Shown here piece by piece: positions 38,491-47,857 of a stretch of DNA of 64,000 nt. The stretch comes from Streptococcus entericus DSM 14446 (lineage in GTDB: Bacteria > Bacillota > Bacilli > Lactobacillales > Streptococcaceae). The notes under the pieces were generated by a model. It saw nothing but the letters and a program-made list of their open reading frames with translations. It was not told the DNA's origin and made no database searches. The position numbers and the translations under genes are program-made. Positions within the stretch are counted from its first letter, which is position 1. Each line of letters begins with the position of its first letter. The DNA is taken from contig NZ_KB904184.1 of the NCBI RefSeq assembly GCF_000380025.1, forward strand, positions 1 through 64,000. Reading direction: 5' to 3'.

Positions 38491-39261
38491 TTAAAAAATA
38501 CGCTGGTTGTACTTCATTTCAAAGGCTTTGAGGACTTCCGTTGGTGCTTTTGCAAATTCTACAGACCCTTGGAAAGTGCCGTGAACGATAATCCGATTCG
38601 TCGCATCAAAGTCTGTACAGGTCACCAGAGTCACCTCCGTTTGACCGGGACGGTCATCAATGACCTCAACGTGTTCAGGTGATACGACCTTGACCTCAGA
38701 AATGACATAGGTATAGATTTTTTCCTTGTCAGTCAAGTAGATTTTCATGCCGTTTTGAGCATTGTCCAGCGGTGAAAAGAGCATTTTAGAAGCTCCTTCG
38801 ATACCGAAGATATGGTGGCTAGCGAGTGCATAGTTACGCTCTCCCATCACCTGATCAGGCTTCATGGTGCCTGCACCATAAGCAATCTCGGTATTCCCAA
38901 CCCCTTTAAAAATCGGTAGATTAATTTCCAACTCAGGAATAGCAATGCCTCCGATAACAGGTAAGTTTTGAGCATTCATCTGAGCCGATAGAACAGCCTC
39001 TGTACTGAGTGCCTGAACAGCTTCAAAATCAAAGCTGGCTTCCGCTTCTTTGTTGGCCTCAATTTCTTCCTTTGTAACTTCTGTCACCTGATATTTATTA
39101 CTATTTTGCCCTATGATAAAATTGCGGATAGACTTGTTAAAAATCAAAGCCAAACCAACAATAACTAGAAGAACCAAGAATAGATTGTAGAGGAAACGTC
39201 CTAGTCTTTTTGAATGTTTGGTTTTACGAGTTTTCGTCATGTTCTGTCTCATTTTCTTCAT
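38491..39261 (-). CDS. srtA: Sortase A
   Basis: The 256-residue transpeptidase anchors LPxTG-type proteins to peptidoglycan. It has an N-terminal basic region and one membrane segment, then the sortase barrel with ALASHHIF, the catalytic Cys in TLVTCTD and the Arg in ATNRIIVHG. The start at 39261 has TGAGG upstream; ATGs at 39252 and 39240 are also in frame. It overlaps the gyrA end, a linkage common in streptococci. Confidence 0.95.
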   Translation of the reverse strand: MKKMRQNMTKTRKTKHSKRLGRFLYNLFLVLLVIVGLALIFNKSIRNFIIGQNSNKYQVTEVTKEEIEANKEAEASFDFEAVQALSTEAVLSAQMNAQNLPVIGGIAIPELEINLPIFKGVGNTEIAYGAGTMKPDQVMGERNYALASHHIFGIEGASKMLFSPLDNAQNGMKIYLTDKEKIYTYVISEVKVVSPEHVEVIDDRPGQTEVTLVTCTDFDATNRIIVHGTFQGSVEFAKAPTEVLKAFEMKYNQRIF

Positions 39262-41689
39262 TTATTTCCTCAGGCTTGACCAAAGCAAAGGTGACAATTT
39301 TTGCTTCCTCATCTAGTCTCATAACCTTAACCCCTTGGGTTGAGCGACCGGTTTGAGAAATGTCTGCCACGCGTGTTCGGATAATAACCCCTGTATCAGT
39401 GATAATCATGATGTCCTCATCTCCTGATACGGTTACTAAACCTGCCAAGGCCCCGTTTTTGCTGGTGATGTTAGCAGTTTTAATGCCTTTACCGCCACGG
39501 TTCTTGGTTGGGTATTCGGTCGCTGAGGTCCGTTTACCAAAGCCTTTTTCGGTGATAATCAAGACTTCCTGATCATCATTGATTTGGGCTGCGCCGACGA
39601 CACGGTCACCTTCTCTTAAAGTTACACCTTTAACCCCGGTCGCGACACGGCTCATGCTGCGGATGGTTTCTTCGTTGAAACGAACAGAATAACCCGTCTG
39701 AGTCCCGATAATGATGTCGTCTTGACCCGATGTCAACAGAACGTTAATCAACTCATCTTCGTCCCTCAGATTGAGTGCTCTTAGTCCATTCTGACGGATG
39801 TTGCCAAATTCAGATAGGCTAGTCCGCTTAATCACTCCTTGACGGGTCGTGAAGAAGAGGTGCTTATCCTTGAAGTCATCAGTTTTGACATTGATAATGG
39901 TCTGAATCGTTTCCCCCTCATCGAGCTTGAGCAGGTTGACGACAGGAAGACCCTTGGCAGTCCGTCCGTATTCTGGAATTTCATAGCCCTTTAGACGATA
40001 TACCCTTCCTTTATTCGTAAAGAAGAGCATGGCGTCGTGGGTGCTGGTAGACACTAGCTCACGAACAAAGTCATCATCATTGACACCAGTTCCTTGCACC
40101 CCACGACCACCTCGTTTCTGAGCACGAAATTCATCTTGTGCCAAGCGTTTGATGTAACCCTTGTTGGACAGAGTAATCAAGACATCTTCTTCTTCGATCA
40201 AATCTTCATCTTCGATAGACAATACTTCACCGACCATGAGCTCGGTCCGGCGGGCATCGTCATACTTGCGCTTAATCTCATCCATCTCATCCTTGATGAT
40301 GGTCACTACCCGCTCTGGTTTAGCTAGAATATCAGTCAAATCAGCAATCAAGGCAATTAACTCATCATATTCGGACTGAATCTTGTCACGTTCCAAGCCC
40401 GTCAAACGACGCAGGCGCATATCCAAGATAGCTTGACTCTGACGCTCTGACAGGTCAAACTTAGCCATCAATTCTGCCTGAGCTTGGGCATCTGTCTCAC
40501 TATTTCGGATAATCCGAATGACCTCATCAATATGGTCAAGGGCAATCAAGAGACCAGCTAAGATATGCGCCTTGCTTTCTGCCTTGTCTTTATCAAATTG
40601 GGTGCGACGAACAATGACTTCCTTCTGGTGAGCAATGTAATTATCCAAAATCGCCCTCAGGGAGAGGATTTTCGGAATGCCATTTTCAATGGCCAGCATG
40701 TTAAAACTAAAATTAGTTTGAAGCTGCGTCAGCTTGAAGAGGTTGTTGAGGATAACACTAGCTGAGGCATCACGCTTAACCTCAATCACCATCCGTACCC
40801 CTTCACGACTGGACTCATCCCGAACAGCGGTGATGCCCTCTATTCGCTTCTCCTGAGCAAGCTTAACAATATGCTCAAGTACCTTACTTTTGTTGACCAT
40901 GTAAGGGAATTCTGTCACCACAATACGTTCTCGACCAGACTTGGTGATTTCGATTTCGGTACGTGACCTCAGAACAATGGACCCCTTACCTGTATCATAA
41001 GCGCGGTGAATGCCTGATTTCCCCATGACCAGAGCCCCTGTAGGGAAGTCTGGACCTGGCAGGACCTCCATCAATTCGCGGGTCGTCACCTCTGGCTTGT
41101 CCATGACCAGCTTGACAGCATCGATAGTTTCACCGAGGTTATGAGGGGGGATATTGGTTGCCATACCAACGGCAATCCCTGTCGCTCCATTAACCAAGAG
41201 ATTAGGAAAGCGTGCTGGGAGTACTAAAGGCTCTTTCTCATTACCATCGTAGTTGTCAGTGAAATCGACAGTATTTTTGTTGATGTCACGGAGCATCTCA
41301 AGAGCAATCTTACTCATACGGGCTTCTGTGTAACGCTGGGCAGCCGCACCATCGCCATCCATAGAGCCAAAGTTGCCGTGACCATCAACAAGCATGTGAC
41401 GGTAACTCCACCACTGGGCCATCCGCACCATCGCCTCATAGATTGAACTATCTCCGTGTGGATGGTATTTGCCCATAACATCACCCGTGATACGGGCGGA
41501 TTTTTTGTGAGGCTTATCAGGTGTCACCCCTAGCTCATTCATACCATAAAGGATACGCCGATGAACAGGTTTAAGCCCATCTCGAACATCCGGAAGAGCC
41601 CGAGCCACGATGACACTCATGGCGTAGTCAATAAAACTCGTTTTCATTTCGTTGGTTAAATTGACTGTAACTAAGTTTTTATCTTGCAT
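39224..41689 (-). CDS. gyrA: DNA gyrase subunit A
   Basis: The 821-residue protein is the cleavage-ligation subunit of gyrase. The active Tyr lies in AAQRYTEAR, the quinolone region reads [12 protein letters not shown] with the wild-type Ser and Glu, and six C-terminal beta-pinwheel blades include the GyrA box QKRGGRG. I start at [11 protein letters not shown] as in other streptococci. TGG-TATAAT lies at 41725-41733 on the minus strand. Confidence 0.98.
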   Translation of the reverse strand: MQDKNLVTVNLTNEMKTSFIDYAMSVIVARALPDVRDGLKPVHRRILYGMNELGVTPDKPHKKSARITGDVMGKYHPHGDSSIYEAMVRMAQWWSYRHMLVDGHGNFGSMDGDGAAAQRYTEARMSKIALEMLRDINKNTVDFTDNYDGNEKEPLVLPARFPNLLVNGATGIAVGMATNIPPHNLGETIDAVKLVMDKPEVTTRELMEVLPGPDFPTGALVMGKSGIHRAYDTGKGSIVLRSRTEIEITKSGRERIVVTEFPYMVNKSKVLEHIVKLAQEKRIEGITAVRDESSREGVRMVIEVKRDASASVILNNLFKLTQLQTNFSFNMLAIENGIPKILSLRAILDNYIAHQKEVIVRRTQFDKDKAESKAHILAGLLIALDHIDEVIRIIRNSETDAQAQAELMAKFDLSERQSQAILDMRLRRLTGLERDKIQSEYDELIALIADLTDILAKPERVVTIIKDEMDEIKRKYDDARRTELMVGEVLSIEDEDLIEEEDVLITLSNKGYIKRLAQDEFRAQKRGGRGVQGTGVNDDDFVRELVSTSTHDAMLFFTNKGRVYRLKGYEIPEYGRTAKGLPVVNLLKLDEGETIQTIINVKTDDFKDKHLFFTTRQGVIKRTSLSEFGNIRQNGLRALNLRDEDELINVLLTSGQDDIIIGTQTGYSVRFNEETIRSMSRVATGVKGVTLREGDRVVGAAQINDDQEVLIITEKGFGKRTSATEYPTKNRGGKGIKTANITSKNGALAGLVTVSGDEDIMIITDTGVIIRTRVADISQTGRSTQGVKVMRLDEEAKIVTFALVKPEEINEENETEHDENS

Positions 41690-41724
41690 AACCATTACTC
41701 TTTCTTTGAGGTTAATCAATTACT

Positions 41725-41733
41725 ATTATACCA
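41725..41733 (-). promoter_or_regulatory. Extended -10 promoter of gyrA-srtA
   Basis: TGG-TATAAT on the minus strand, about 35 bp before the gyrA ATG. Confidence 0.65.
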
Positions 41734-41793
41734 CAAATTAAGGATTTTAGCAGATTTATCGGCGATTAAACTTCTCAGTTAATTATTTTAAAG

Positions 41794-42161
41794 TCATTGA
41801 TGGTTTTTAAGTGATTGATGACAGAACATCAGGGCTAAAAATATGGTTATAAGATTGGTTATAACTGCGTAGTTTATGCCATTGCTTGGAATGAGCAATT
41901 CTACATCAAGAAAGTTCATCTTGAAAAAGATATCATAAACATAAATAAGTGCAAAAAATTCTAATACAGCCCGAGAAGATAATTTTTTTTCTTCTACTGG
42001 ATTTTGTAATTCCTTCTATACTTTTTACAAAGTCAATAATAGCTTGAGTTGAAACTGTTGTTTTAGAATTCAAATCAGACAAGATACAATTGTTAGGGGC
42101 TACAGCATTCCTTAAATTGCGAACCAGATTCAAAACTTCCTTTGAAATATGAGAGACTATC
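41794..42161 (-). pseudogene. Abi (AbiD/AbiF, Abi_2-like) C-terminal remnant, frameshifted
   Basis: Reading two frames joined at an A8 run (T8 on the plus strand at 41983-41990) gives SKEVLNLVRNLRNAVAPNN and later KLSSRAVLEFFALIYVYDI, ending at the TGA at 41794. The first stretch resembles the RxxRNxxAH core of Abi_2 abortive-infection proteins, with the His replaced by Pro. The N-terminal two thirds are absent. The family assignment is from motif recall. Confidence 0.5.
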
Positions 42162-42269
42162 TTTATTTATTTGATCCATTACCTTGTTTCCATACTTTTC
42201 TAGCATTTCTTCCAAAAATCTTGCTAATTCATCTATGTCTCTTATTTCAATAGTTGCATTTAACATCAT
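42093..42269 (-). CDS. Hypothetical short protein (58 aa), possibly truncated
   Basis: The frame starts MMLNATIEIRDIDELARFLE, with AAGAAGGA 7 bp upstream, and stops at 42093 after entering the Abi-like remnant in another frame. The first 40 residues look like a genuine N-terminus of an unrelated small gene cut off by rearrangement. Not recognised. Confidence 0.3.
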   Translation of the reverse strand: MMLNATIEIRDIDELARFLEEMLEKYGNKVMDQINKDSLSYFKGSFESGSQFKECCSP

Positions 42270-42291
42270 TGCGTCATCCTTCTTCCCAAAA

Positions 42292-42570
42292 ATTTTGAAT
42301 GGATCATTGAAAAAGACACAAAAAAAGAGACACAAACATAACCTAACCGGAAAAAATCTCATTCAAGATGAAGCTGGAAATTTTTATGTTGTCGTTAAAC
42401 GCGGTAAAGGGGGTAAACGGCAGGAACAATTAATCTTACCAAAAGATGTACCTACAGTTTTAGATACATTTAAAAATATTGACAATGAAGACCCCGTCTT
42501 TTCAGATAGTAAAATGAAAAATTTGATCAATTTTCATGGAATGCGTGCGCAGCACGCAAGGGACTGTTGA
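42292..42570 (+). pseudogene. Integrase-like C-terminal fragment
   Basis: The open frame encodes a basic stretch, then NFYVVVKRGKGGKRQEQLIL and, near the end, NFHGMRAQHARD. The GKGGK core and HxxR-like ending resemble tyrosine recombinases, but there is no start site, the N-terminus is lost, and the frame stops before any tyrosine nucleophile. I call it a remnant of a mobile-element recombinase with low certainty. Confidence 0.35.
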
Positions 42571-42627
42571 CCGTTCATACTTACCATTTCAGTCAGCAAG
42601 AGAGTACCAGGATACTAATATGCAAAA

Positions 42628-42930
42628 ATGGATGGATTTTTCCTATCTGAGCACACTAGTGCCCTTTTTGAAGATATGCGCAAGATTACTTTTCTAAGTG
42701 ACCTTACCCTTGAACAAAAGATACTTCTTCTCAGTCAGGTCTATGCAAACCAGTTAATCACGCTCCTACAGGTGAGAGGTAACAATAGAATAGGATATTT
42801 CACTGGCAAAATACCATCAATTACAAAAGAACATATCATGGTTCGTACTTCAAAAGACCACATCAACATCCAACTATCTGATATTCCTAGCATTGAACCA
42901 GTAGAGGAGATGTTCCATGAATCAGCTTGA
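42628..42930 (+). CDS. YolD-like protein, N-terminus probably altered
   Basis: The product has 100 residues; the C-terminal half, YFTGKIPSITKEHIMVRTSKD with following IQLSDIPSIE, matches the YolD-like beta fold usually encoded after UmuC-type Y-family polymerases on streptococcal plasmids and ICEs. No UmuC gene precedes it here. The start lacks a good SD site. Its stop overlaps the DUF5960 gene start by 14 bp. Confidence 0.55.
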   Translation: MDGFFLSEHTSALFEDMRKITFLSDLTLEQKILLLSQVYANQLITLLQVRGNNRIGYFTGKIPSITKEHIMVRTSKDHINIQLSDIPSIEPVEEMFHESA

Positions 42931-43210
42931 ATTTCATAAAAATGAGCTACAGATGAACTACTTTAGTGAAAGCTATCAGAGATTTGAAACTGATTTCTAT
43001 CGTTATTCTGCTCTGAATACCCCTCTGACTTTCCTAACGGATGACATCATGCGAAGTATGGCCAAATCTCAAAAGCCATACTTCAAGCCAAACAAAGAAA
43101 ATACCAAAGACAATCATGATCACTACTTTCTATTCAGCGTTGAGCCTATCGAGAACAATAAGCTCATCAGAAAATATGTTTACCTAAAGACCGTTTACTC
43201 TATAAACTAA
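42917..43210 (+). CDS. DUF5960 family protein
   Basis: The 97-residue protein starts MNQLEFHKNELQMNYFSESY and contains NTPLTFLTDDIMRSMA. A diverged copy lies at 49174-49473 with the same gene partner and the same 14-bp overlap. GAGGAG precedes the ATG. The family follows YolD-like genes in mobile elements; its function is unknown. A hairpin terminator follows. Confidence 0.7.
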   Translation: MNQLEFHKNELQMNYFSESYQRFETDFYRYSALNTPLTFLTDDIMRSMAKSQKPYFKPNKENTKDNHDHYFLFSVEPIENNKLIRKYVYLKTVYSIN

Positions 43211-43233
43211 AAAGGAGCAGTACGCTCCTTTTC
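43207..43233 (+). terminator. Intrinsic terminator after the DUF5960 gene
   Basis: AAAAGGAGC and GCTCCTTTT pair around AGTAC. Similar hairpins lie at 44462-44487 and 49468-49499. Confidence 0.8.
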
Positions 43234-43249
43234 ATATTGACTAAAATAT

Positions 43250-44005
43250 CTATTTATTTACCAAAGAAAAGTCAAAAACTGGATTTTTGCTAAAATACGG
43301 TGCAACCATTTCTTCCCATCTAGCTCTAGAAAATTTAATGGATTTTAAAGGCGATAAACCGTAATTCCCAAGAGCATAACCATCATTTACTTCAACAACT
43401 AATGTACGGCCATCCTTGGTAACACCAATATCCAACCCATAAGCCCTAGGTGCACTATCCCAAGCAGCAACCGCTTTGTCAATAACACTGGCATCGTACT
43501 GAGCATGATAGTCACCTGTATAAGGACGAACATCCAGTACCTCTCCATTAAGTACAAAACAGCGCCATTCTGCAACAAATTCTACAATATCACTAATCCA
43601 AATAGGATAGTCAAATGGTAATCCAATACCAACCAAATCTCGGGTTCCATTAACTACTCTTCCTGTAAAAACTTTTGAACCAGCTTTAGGCTTAATAAAT
43701 TTGCCCCAATTATCAGGAATATTGACAATCTCTCCCATAAGTCCCTCTCGGATAGTACGACCATAAAATTCAGAAAGCTCCTCCGGGTAGTCAATAACTG
43801 GTATATCTATTCCCATCCAAGACAACAATAATCTCGTCTCAGCAATATAGTCAACAATGAGATCTTCACGGGTCAAAGCTTCTAATTCACTAAAATCACT
43901 ATACAACACTACTTCTTCCCCTAATAAATGAGCACCTACTTGAGCATTATACTTATTAATAGACACTTCACTTAGTCTACTACTATCGTTTATATAAACA
44001 ACCAT
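43250..44005 (-). CDS. ATP-grasp domain protein (R2K clade/DUF4343-like)
   Basis: The product has 251 residues. It shows the ATP-grasp pattern: WGKFIKPKAGSKVFTG with the ATP-binding lysines, EWRCFVLNGEVLDVRPY, and the metal-binding end VVEVNDGYALGNYGL. The family joins an acid to an amine using ATP; R2K members are known from phages and conflict gene sets. The start at 44005 has AAAGGTG upstream. It lies 60 bp after a small RHH gene and is probably in its operon. Confidence 0.75.
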   Translation of the reverse strand: MVVYINDSSRLSEVSINKYNAQVGAHLLGEEVVLYSDFSELEALTREDLIVDYIAETRLLLSWMGIDIPVIDYPEELSEFYGRTIREGLMGEIVNIPDNWGKFIKPKAGSKVFTGRVVNGTRDLVGIGLPFDYPIWISDIVEFVAEWRCFVLNGEVLDVRPYTGDYHAQYDASVIDKAVAAWDSAPRAYGLDIGVTKDGRTLVVEVNDGYALGNYGLSPLKSIKFSRARWEEMVAPYFSKNPVFDFSLVNK

Positions 44006-44065
44006 TTCCACACCTTTCAATCACTAGTGCAACACCAATATTCAAAAAAAAAAATAAAATAAATT

Positions 44066-44254
44066 TTATTTTTTTGAATAGATTGCTCCCATAATATCAT
44101 CAAAATAATCAACTGTATTCAGTAATAGTTCAATAATCTGCGATTTTGTCAATCTCATACCTCGCCTATCACGAGCATCTTCAATGAGCAATTCCAATTT
44201 CTCAAGATTCTTATCATCTAAACTGATCATAATACGATTTTTATCTGTAACCAC
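44066..44254 (-). CDS. Ribbon-helix-helix (CopG/Arc-like) regulator
   Basis: The 62-residue product carries RIMISLDDKNLEKLELLIED and LTKSQIIELLLN, the strand-helix-helix pattern of MetJ/Arc proteins. I choose the GTG at 44254 with AGAGGTG 6 nt upstream; another in-frame GTG lies at 44263. Two ACACnnGTGT inverted repeats 11 bp apart lie just upstream. Likely an autoregulator of itself and the ATP-grasp gene. Confidence 0.7.
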   Translation of the reverse strand: MVTDKNRIMISLDDKNLEKLELLIEDARDRRGMRLTKSQIIELLLNTVDYFDDIMGAIYSKK

Positions 44255-44277
44255 ATCTATCACCTCTCTTTCATATT

Positions 44278-44300
44278 AACACAAGTGTTACACCAGTGTC
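44278..44300. promoter_or_regulatory. Tandem ACACnnGTGT operator of the RHH gene
   Basis: ACAC-AA-GTGT (44279-44288) and ACAC-CA-GTGT (44290-44299) have centres 11 bp apart, one DNA turn. This is the usual geometry for two cooperating RHH dimers. A related CACTAGTG lies at about 44022-44029, before the ATP-grasp gene. Confidence 0.6.
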
Positions 44301-44461
44301 AACTATAAGTTCTGAAAAACTTTAATTAGTAAATTGAGTGAGTTACTATCTAATTGCCACGTCAAGCAGAAATAACTTAAAGCTTGAGCTACAAAAAATA
44401 CGACTCTCATCACCATTCCTCTAGTAATTTGTCACAATAGAGACTAAGCTACTCAATAAAC

Positions 44462-44487
44462 TAAAAAGGAGCCTTATGCTCCTTTTA
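44462..44487 (-). terminator. Intrinsic terminator after the 117-aa gene
   Basis: AAAAGGAGC and GCTCCTTTT pair around CTTAT, with a T tract on the minus strand. Confidence 0.75.
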
Positions 44488-44500
44488 GTTTGTACCACTT

Positions 44501-44854
44501 TCAATACCAAGCTCTCATACCATTCTCTGGTGGATTACCTTTCTCTAAACCATCTAGAATACCAGAGATAGCCTGATCTGCATAGACTCTCCTGGTGAAG
44601 CCTTCGGTAACATATTCTTCAAAATCATCACCGCCATTTTCAGCAATCATATCATTGAGGGCTCTTATCAGACTATTTCTTTCCTCGGCAGTAACGTATC
44701 TTTCAAAGTCCCTAGCAGCTAACTTAACTAGATAGATACTCTCAGCATTCAAATTAAGTTCAATGACACCTGGCTCGGATGCAAAATCGCCTTCAGGATA
44801 ATAATGATAAGTATAGATATCATTTTCTGATGCAACAAGTTCAAATTTTACCAT
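44501..44854 (-). CDS. Hypothetical acidic protein (117 aa)
   Basis: The product starts MVKFELVASENDIYTYHYYP with GGGAG upstream. It is acidic, has no membrane segment and contains a mainly helical centre (YLVKLAARDFERYVTAEER). I do not recognise the family. It lies between the secreted DNase and the RHH gene, with its own terminator. Confidence 0.65.
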   Translation of the reverse strand: MVKFELVASENDIYTYHYYPEGDFASEPGVIELNLNAESIYLVKLAARDFERYVTAEERNSLIRALNDMIAENGGDDFEEYVTEGFTRRVYADQAISGILDGLEKGNPPENGMRAWY

Positions 44855-44899
44855 AATTTCTCCCATTAACTTGGTATTGCTCAGTCCTCAATATCAAAC

Positions 44900-45850
44900 C
44901 TACTCTTTTGAGGTATGTCGCTTCCCTAGATTTAGTGCCTCTTCCTCTGACATCTGTACTACTCTAGAAAAGTTAGTATTAGATGGCATATTATCCAATG
45001 AGTACCAATATACATCCGCACTACCATTCCTTGCAATATAAACTACTGGAGCAAGTTGGGTATTAGGTTGGACAGATTGTGTCGTCTCACTAACTGTTCC
45101 CTCGGCAGATGCTGGAGTGGTCACTTGACTGCTTGTTTCTGTAGGAACTAATGACGGTGTGGCTGTTCCTTTCAAATAGTCAATTGTTGCATTTTTAGAA
45201 TAATTATCTAAAATTACAGTTGTTATTCCATAGCCATCTACAGATTCTTTAGGACTACCAAACTTTATACTAATGAAATTTCCAGTTTCATCTAGACCAA
45301 CATACTGTAGGATTAATTGCCTTGGAACTAGTTCATCACCCGTGTAAACAGGGGTAACTTTATAATCTAACCAAAAATTGGGATGGGTCGCAAGCCAACT
45401 ATCCAAACGATTCTCATAATAGAGCATTCCCTCAATATTACTATCGTCCATCCCCTTATAGTTACCACTATTAGTCCATGCTGTTAAAGGAACAAGGTTT
45501 TTTCCTTCATCCGTAAGACCACTAAATTGATAACCAATAAGATGACCCCTATTAAATAACCATGATTTTTTTCCTTGGTTACCATAACTCATCTTGTAGT
45601 TATGCCAACCAACTGGATTGTACTTAATCCTCGGCTCTCTGCGTTTTTTAGGTTCATCTTTGTCTTGAAGCTGGATATGTGCCGAAGTTGCTCTACCTAA
45701 ATGGTCAAACTCTCCAAGAACAATCTGCTTGCTACCGTTAAAAGGTAATAAATTCAAGCTCTGATAGTCGATATTTTGGTTAGCTTTAACCAAACTACTA
45801 CTGAAAATGAGAGTGAAGATAAAAAATAATAATAGTTTTAAACGTTTCAT
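44900..45850 (-). CDS. Secreted DNA/RNA non-specific endonuclease (streptodornase-like)
   Basis: The 316-residue protein has a Sec signal peptide (LLLFFIFTLIFSSSLVKA) and a beta-beta-alpha metal nuclease domain with FNRGHLIGYQF, a variant of the DRGH motif in which Asn replaces Asp and the catalytic His is kept. NLVPLTAWTNSGNYKG and the later Asn fit the active site. A Thr/Ser/Pro linker leads to a short C-terminal domain. Such enzymes degrade extracellular DNA. The start codon lies 1 bp after a consensus -10. Confidence 0.88.
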   Translation of the reverse strand: MKRLKLLLFFIFTLIFSSSLVKANQNIDYQSLNLLPFNGSKQIVLGEFDHLGRATSAHIQLQDKDEPKKRREPRIKYNPVGWHNYKMSYGNQGKKSWLFNRGHLIGYQFSGLTDEGKNLVPLTAWTNSGNYKGMDDSNIEGMLYYENRLDSWLATHPNFWLDYKVTPVYTGDELVPRQLILQYVGLDETGNFISIKFGSPKESVDGYGITTVILDNYSKNATIDYLKGTATPSLVPTETSSQVTTPASAEGTVSETTQSVQPNTQLAPVVYIARNGSADVYWYSLDNMPSNTNFSRVVQMSEEEALNLGKRHTSKE

Positions 45851-45851
45851 A

Positions 45852-45879
45852 ATTATAGTGATTGTATGTTAAATGTCAA
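45852..45879 (-). promoter_or_regulatory. Consensus promoter abutting the DNase start codon
   Basis: TTGACA (45879-45874), 16 bp and TATAAT (45857-45852) on the minus strand, with the ATG 1 nt later. Transcription would begin within the first codons, and no SD site is present. Confidence 0.55.
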
Positions 45880-45890
45880 TTATAAAAAAC

Positions 45891-46469
45891 CTATGCAGCA
45901 GATGACTCATAAATATTTTTTTGCAAGTTTAAATACTCCATGAGATTAATAACTTTATTATTTTCACCTACTTTACTAATCGTAGATATATCAAAGTCAT
46001 TTGCCTCGGCAAAATTAACTGTATAATTGTAAACTAGTTCAAATAGTTCATCGACAGTAGAATCAAGTTTTAAGGCAAGAAGTTCCTTCTGATTAACCTG
46101 TAAAAATTTTATAAATTCATCTACATAGTCTTCATTTAGCTCACCTTCCTGTGCCAATTTGATGAAGCGAACAAGCTTTTCTAAAAGTTTTTTTACAACT
46201 CGTTTGTATTTGTTCGATGCCCAAATATAATATCCCACACTACCAACTGTAACGACACCAGCTCCAATAGCACCTACCAATACATATTTATTTTTAGTAA
46301 GGTTTTTAGCTATTTGCTGTGCAGGCTCAGATACTTTAACCTCTTTTAAGTGTTTAACAATATGCCCAGAAGCATCTCTAATTACTGATCCGTATCGTTT
46401 ATAGATTCCAGAACTCAACCCCATCTGAATATCTAACGGAATTTCTAAAATAACTTGATTGACTGACAT
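45891..46469 (-). CDS. Hypothetical single-pass membrane protein (192 aa)
   Basis: The protein has one membrane segment at about residues 60-82 (YVLVGAIGAGVVTVGSVGYY), then a long helical domain with KYKRVVKKLLEKLVRFIK. GAAGGAGGG precedes the ATG. It lies 36 bp downstream of another unknown membrane-associated gene. No family recognised. The pair may act together at the membrane. Confidence 0.65.
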   Translation of the reverse strand: MSVNQVILEIPLDIQMGLSSGIYKRYGSVIRDASGHIVKHLKEVKVSEPAQQIAKNLTKNKYVLVGAIGAGVVTVGSVGYYIWASNKYKRVVKKLLEKLVRFIKLAQEGELNEDYVDEFIKFLQVNQKELLALKLDSTVDELFELVYNYTVNFAEANDFDISTISKVGENNKVINLMEYLNLQKNIYESSAA

Positions 46470-46505
46470 AAAATATCCCTCCTTCCGTATTAGAGCTATA
46501 TAATA

Positions 46506-47171
46506 CTATTTGTAAAAATATCCAATCTCAACTAAACAGTCACTTTCAAAAAGTTGGTTCTTACTAAAATTTGAATACCCATCTACTTTGATAAAGCAAA
46601 CAGTACCTTTAGCAGTAAACATACTCCATATTCTCTTCTCACAAGGAACTCTGGAAACATTTGTAAAACCAGCATTACTAAATAAGTTATCTATATAGTC
46701 AACATTAGATCTGAGAATTTCCTCGGATGATAACGGGGAAAAGGCCTTAAACTGATATAAAATATCCTTTATACCTTCTGAAACTTTATTTAAAAATACA
46801 CCAGGAATTGTAGAGTCACTATTTTCTATATGACTCTTAAACCATCTTCCACTCAGATTACCATAATCATAGAAATCAGCAGAAAAAGACCAAGTTGAAA
46901 TACCGCTACTAGTTTTTACCTCACATGATACATCTAAACCATCAATGGAAGTGATTTTTAACCGTCTAATTGACTTTGCAGCCTTACGACAAATTGTTTC
47001 AAATACCTCTTGAGATAATCCATCTGGCCAGTTAATAGGCATAGCTCTTCGTCTAGCTCTCTCTTCAGCCAAATCCCTATCATGTTTTAGTGATAAGCCA
47101 ATAGCACCTATGGCAAGTGCACCAATACCTAATAGTGCTACCAAACCCAAATCATCATCACTTTTAGCCAT
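46506..47171 (-). CDS. Hypothetical N-terminally anchored protein (221 aa)
   Basis: An N-terminal hydrophobic segment (LGLVALLGIGALAIGAIGLS) is followed by RARRRAMP and an alpha/beta domain of about 180 residues. AAGGAG precedes the start. Not recognised. The neighbouring gene also has a membrane segment, and the two are probably co-transcribed. Confidence 0.65.
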   Translation of the reverse strand: MAKSDDDLGLVALLGIGALAIGAIGLSLKHDRDLAEERARRRAMPINWPDGLSQEVFETICRKAAKSIRRLKITSIDGLDVSCEVKTSSGISTWSFSADFYDYGNLSGRWFKSHIENSDSTIPGVFLNKVSEGIKDILYQFKAFSPLSSEEILRSNVDYIDNLFSNAGFTNVSRVPCEKRIWSMFTAKGTVCFIKVDGYSNFSKNQLFESDCLVEIGYFYK

Positions 47172-47197
47172 TCATAGCTCCTTAAAATCATATTAAA

Positions 47198-47857
47198 TCA
47201 TGTCTTGGCAACTGTCCTATAAGCCCAGGCCTCGTCCACAAAGTATTGGTCATCAAGAATAGGGGCATACTCCAACTCAAAATGTTCATACATTTCCTTT
47301 GAAAATTTGAGTGAAGCGACTGCACGCTTTTCATCGATGAACATAAACTGATAGTTATCATCACCTACCTTGGTAAATACCATGTGGTCATAGCTGAACT
47401 GAATATCCTCTTCTTCCTTGGGAGCAAGGACAAACTTCATCAACTCAACAACCCTATCATCATACCCCGCATCAAATATCTGCACCTTCTCAATGAAAGA
47501 CTCCATATCAGAAACAATACGGAAGTTGTAGGAATCAAGAGAGTTAAAGTACCTATCTCCTTCAACCTGCTTTATTTGGCTGAACATCTCCTCAATCCTA
47601 GCCACTTCCTGCTCTCTATTAACCACAGCAGGAATGTAGTAAAGCATGAGCCGATTCTCCATGTCATGATACAAAGTCTCATAACAAACAACTCTTTGTT
47701 CACCACAATTCAAACAATAAAACTTGAACAGTTCTCTGTCAATGAGTTGCTGCTTCAACTTTGGTTCGAGGGTAGCATTAATACTTTGATAAGTAGTAAA
47801 GCCGCTTTGATGTTTACATACAGGGCAAGCTATAAATTCAACTGTTGTTCGTGTCAT
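47198..47857 (-). CDS. CpXC-like zinc-ribbon protein
   Basis: The 219-residue protein begins with CPVC (in EFIACPVCKHQSGF) and CLNCGE about 35 residues later, the pairs of a CpXC-type zinc ribbon. An acidic alpha/beta domain follows. GGAG precedes the ATG. It is the first of three genes, 27 bp before the anchored protein. Function unknown. Confidence 0.7.
   Translation of the reverse strand: MTRTTVEFIACPVCKHQSGFTTYQSINATLEPKLKQQLIDRELFKFYCLNCGEQRVVCYETLYHDMENRLMLYYIPAVVNREQEVARIEEMFSQIKQVEGDRYFNSLDSYNFRIVSDMESFIEKVQIFDAGYDDRVVELMKFVLAPKEEEDIQFSYDHMVFTKVGDDNYQFMFIDEKRAVASLKFSKEMYEHFELEYAPILDDQYFVDEAWAYRTVAKT

Noticed and set aside
39360..40765. Several plus-strand open frames inside gyrA
   Set aside because: Antisense shadows of a well-conserved gene, without binding sites.
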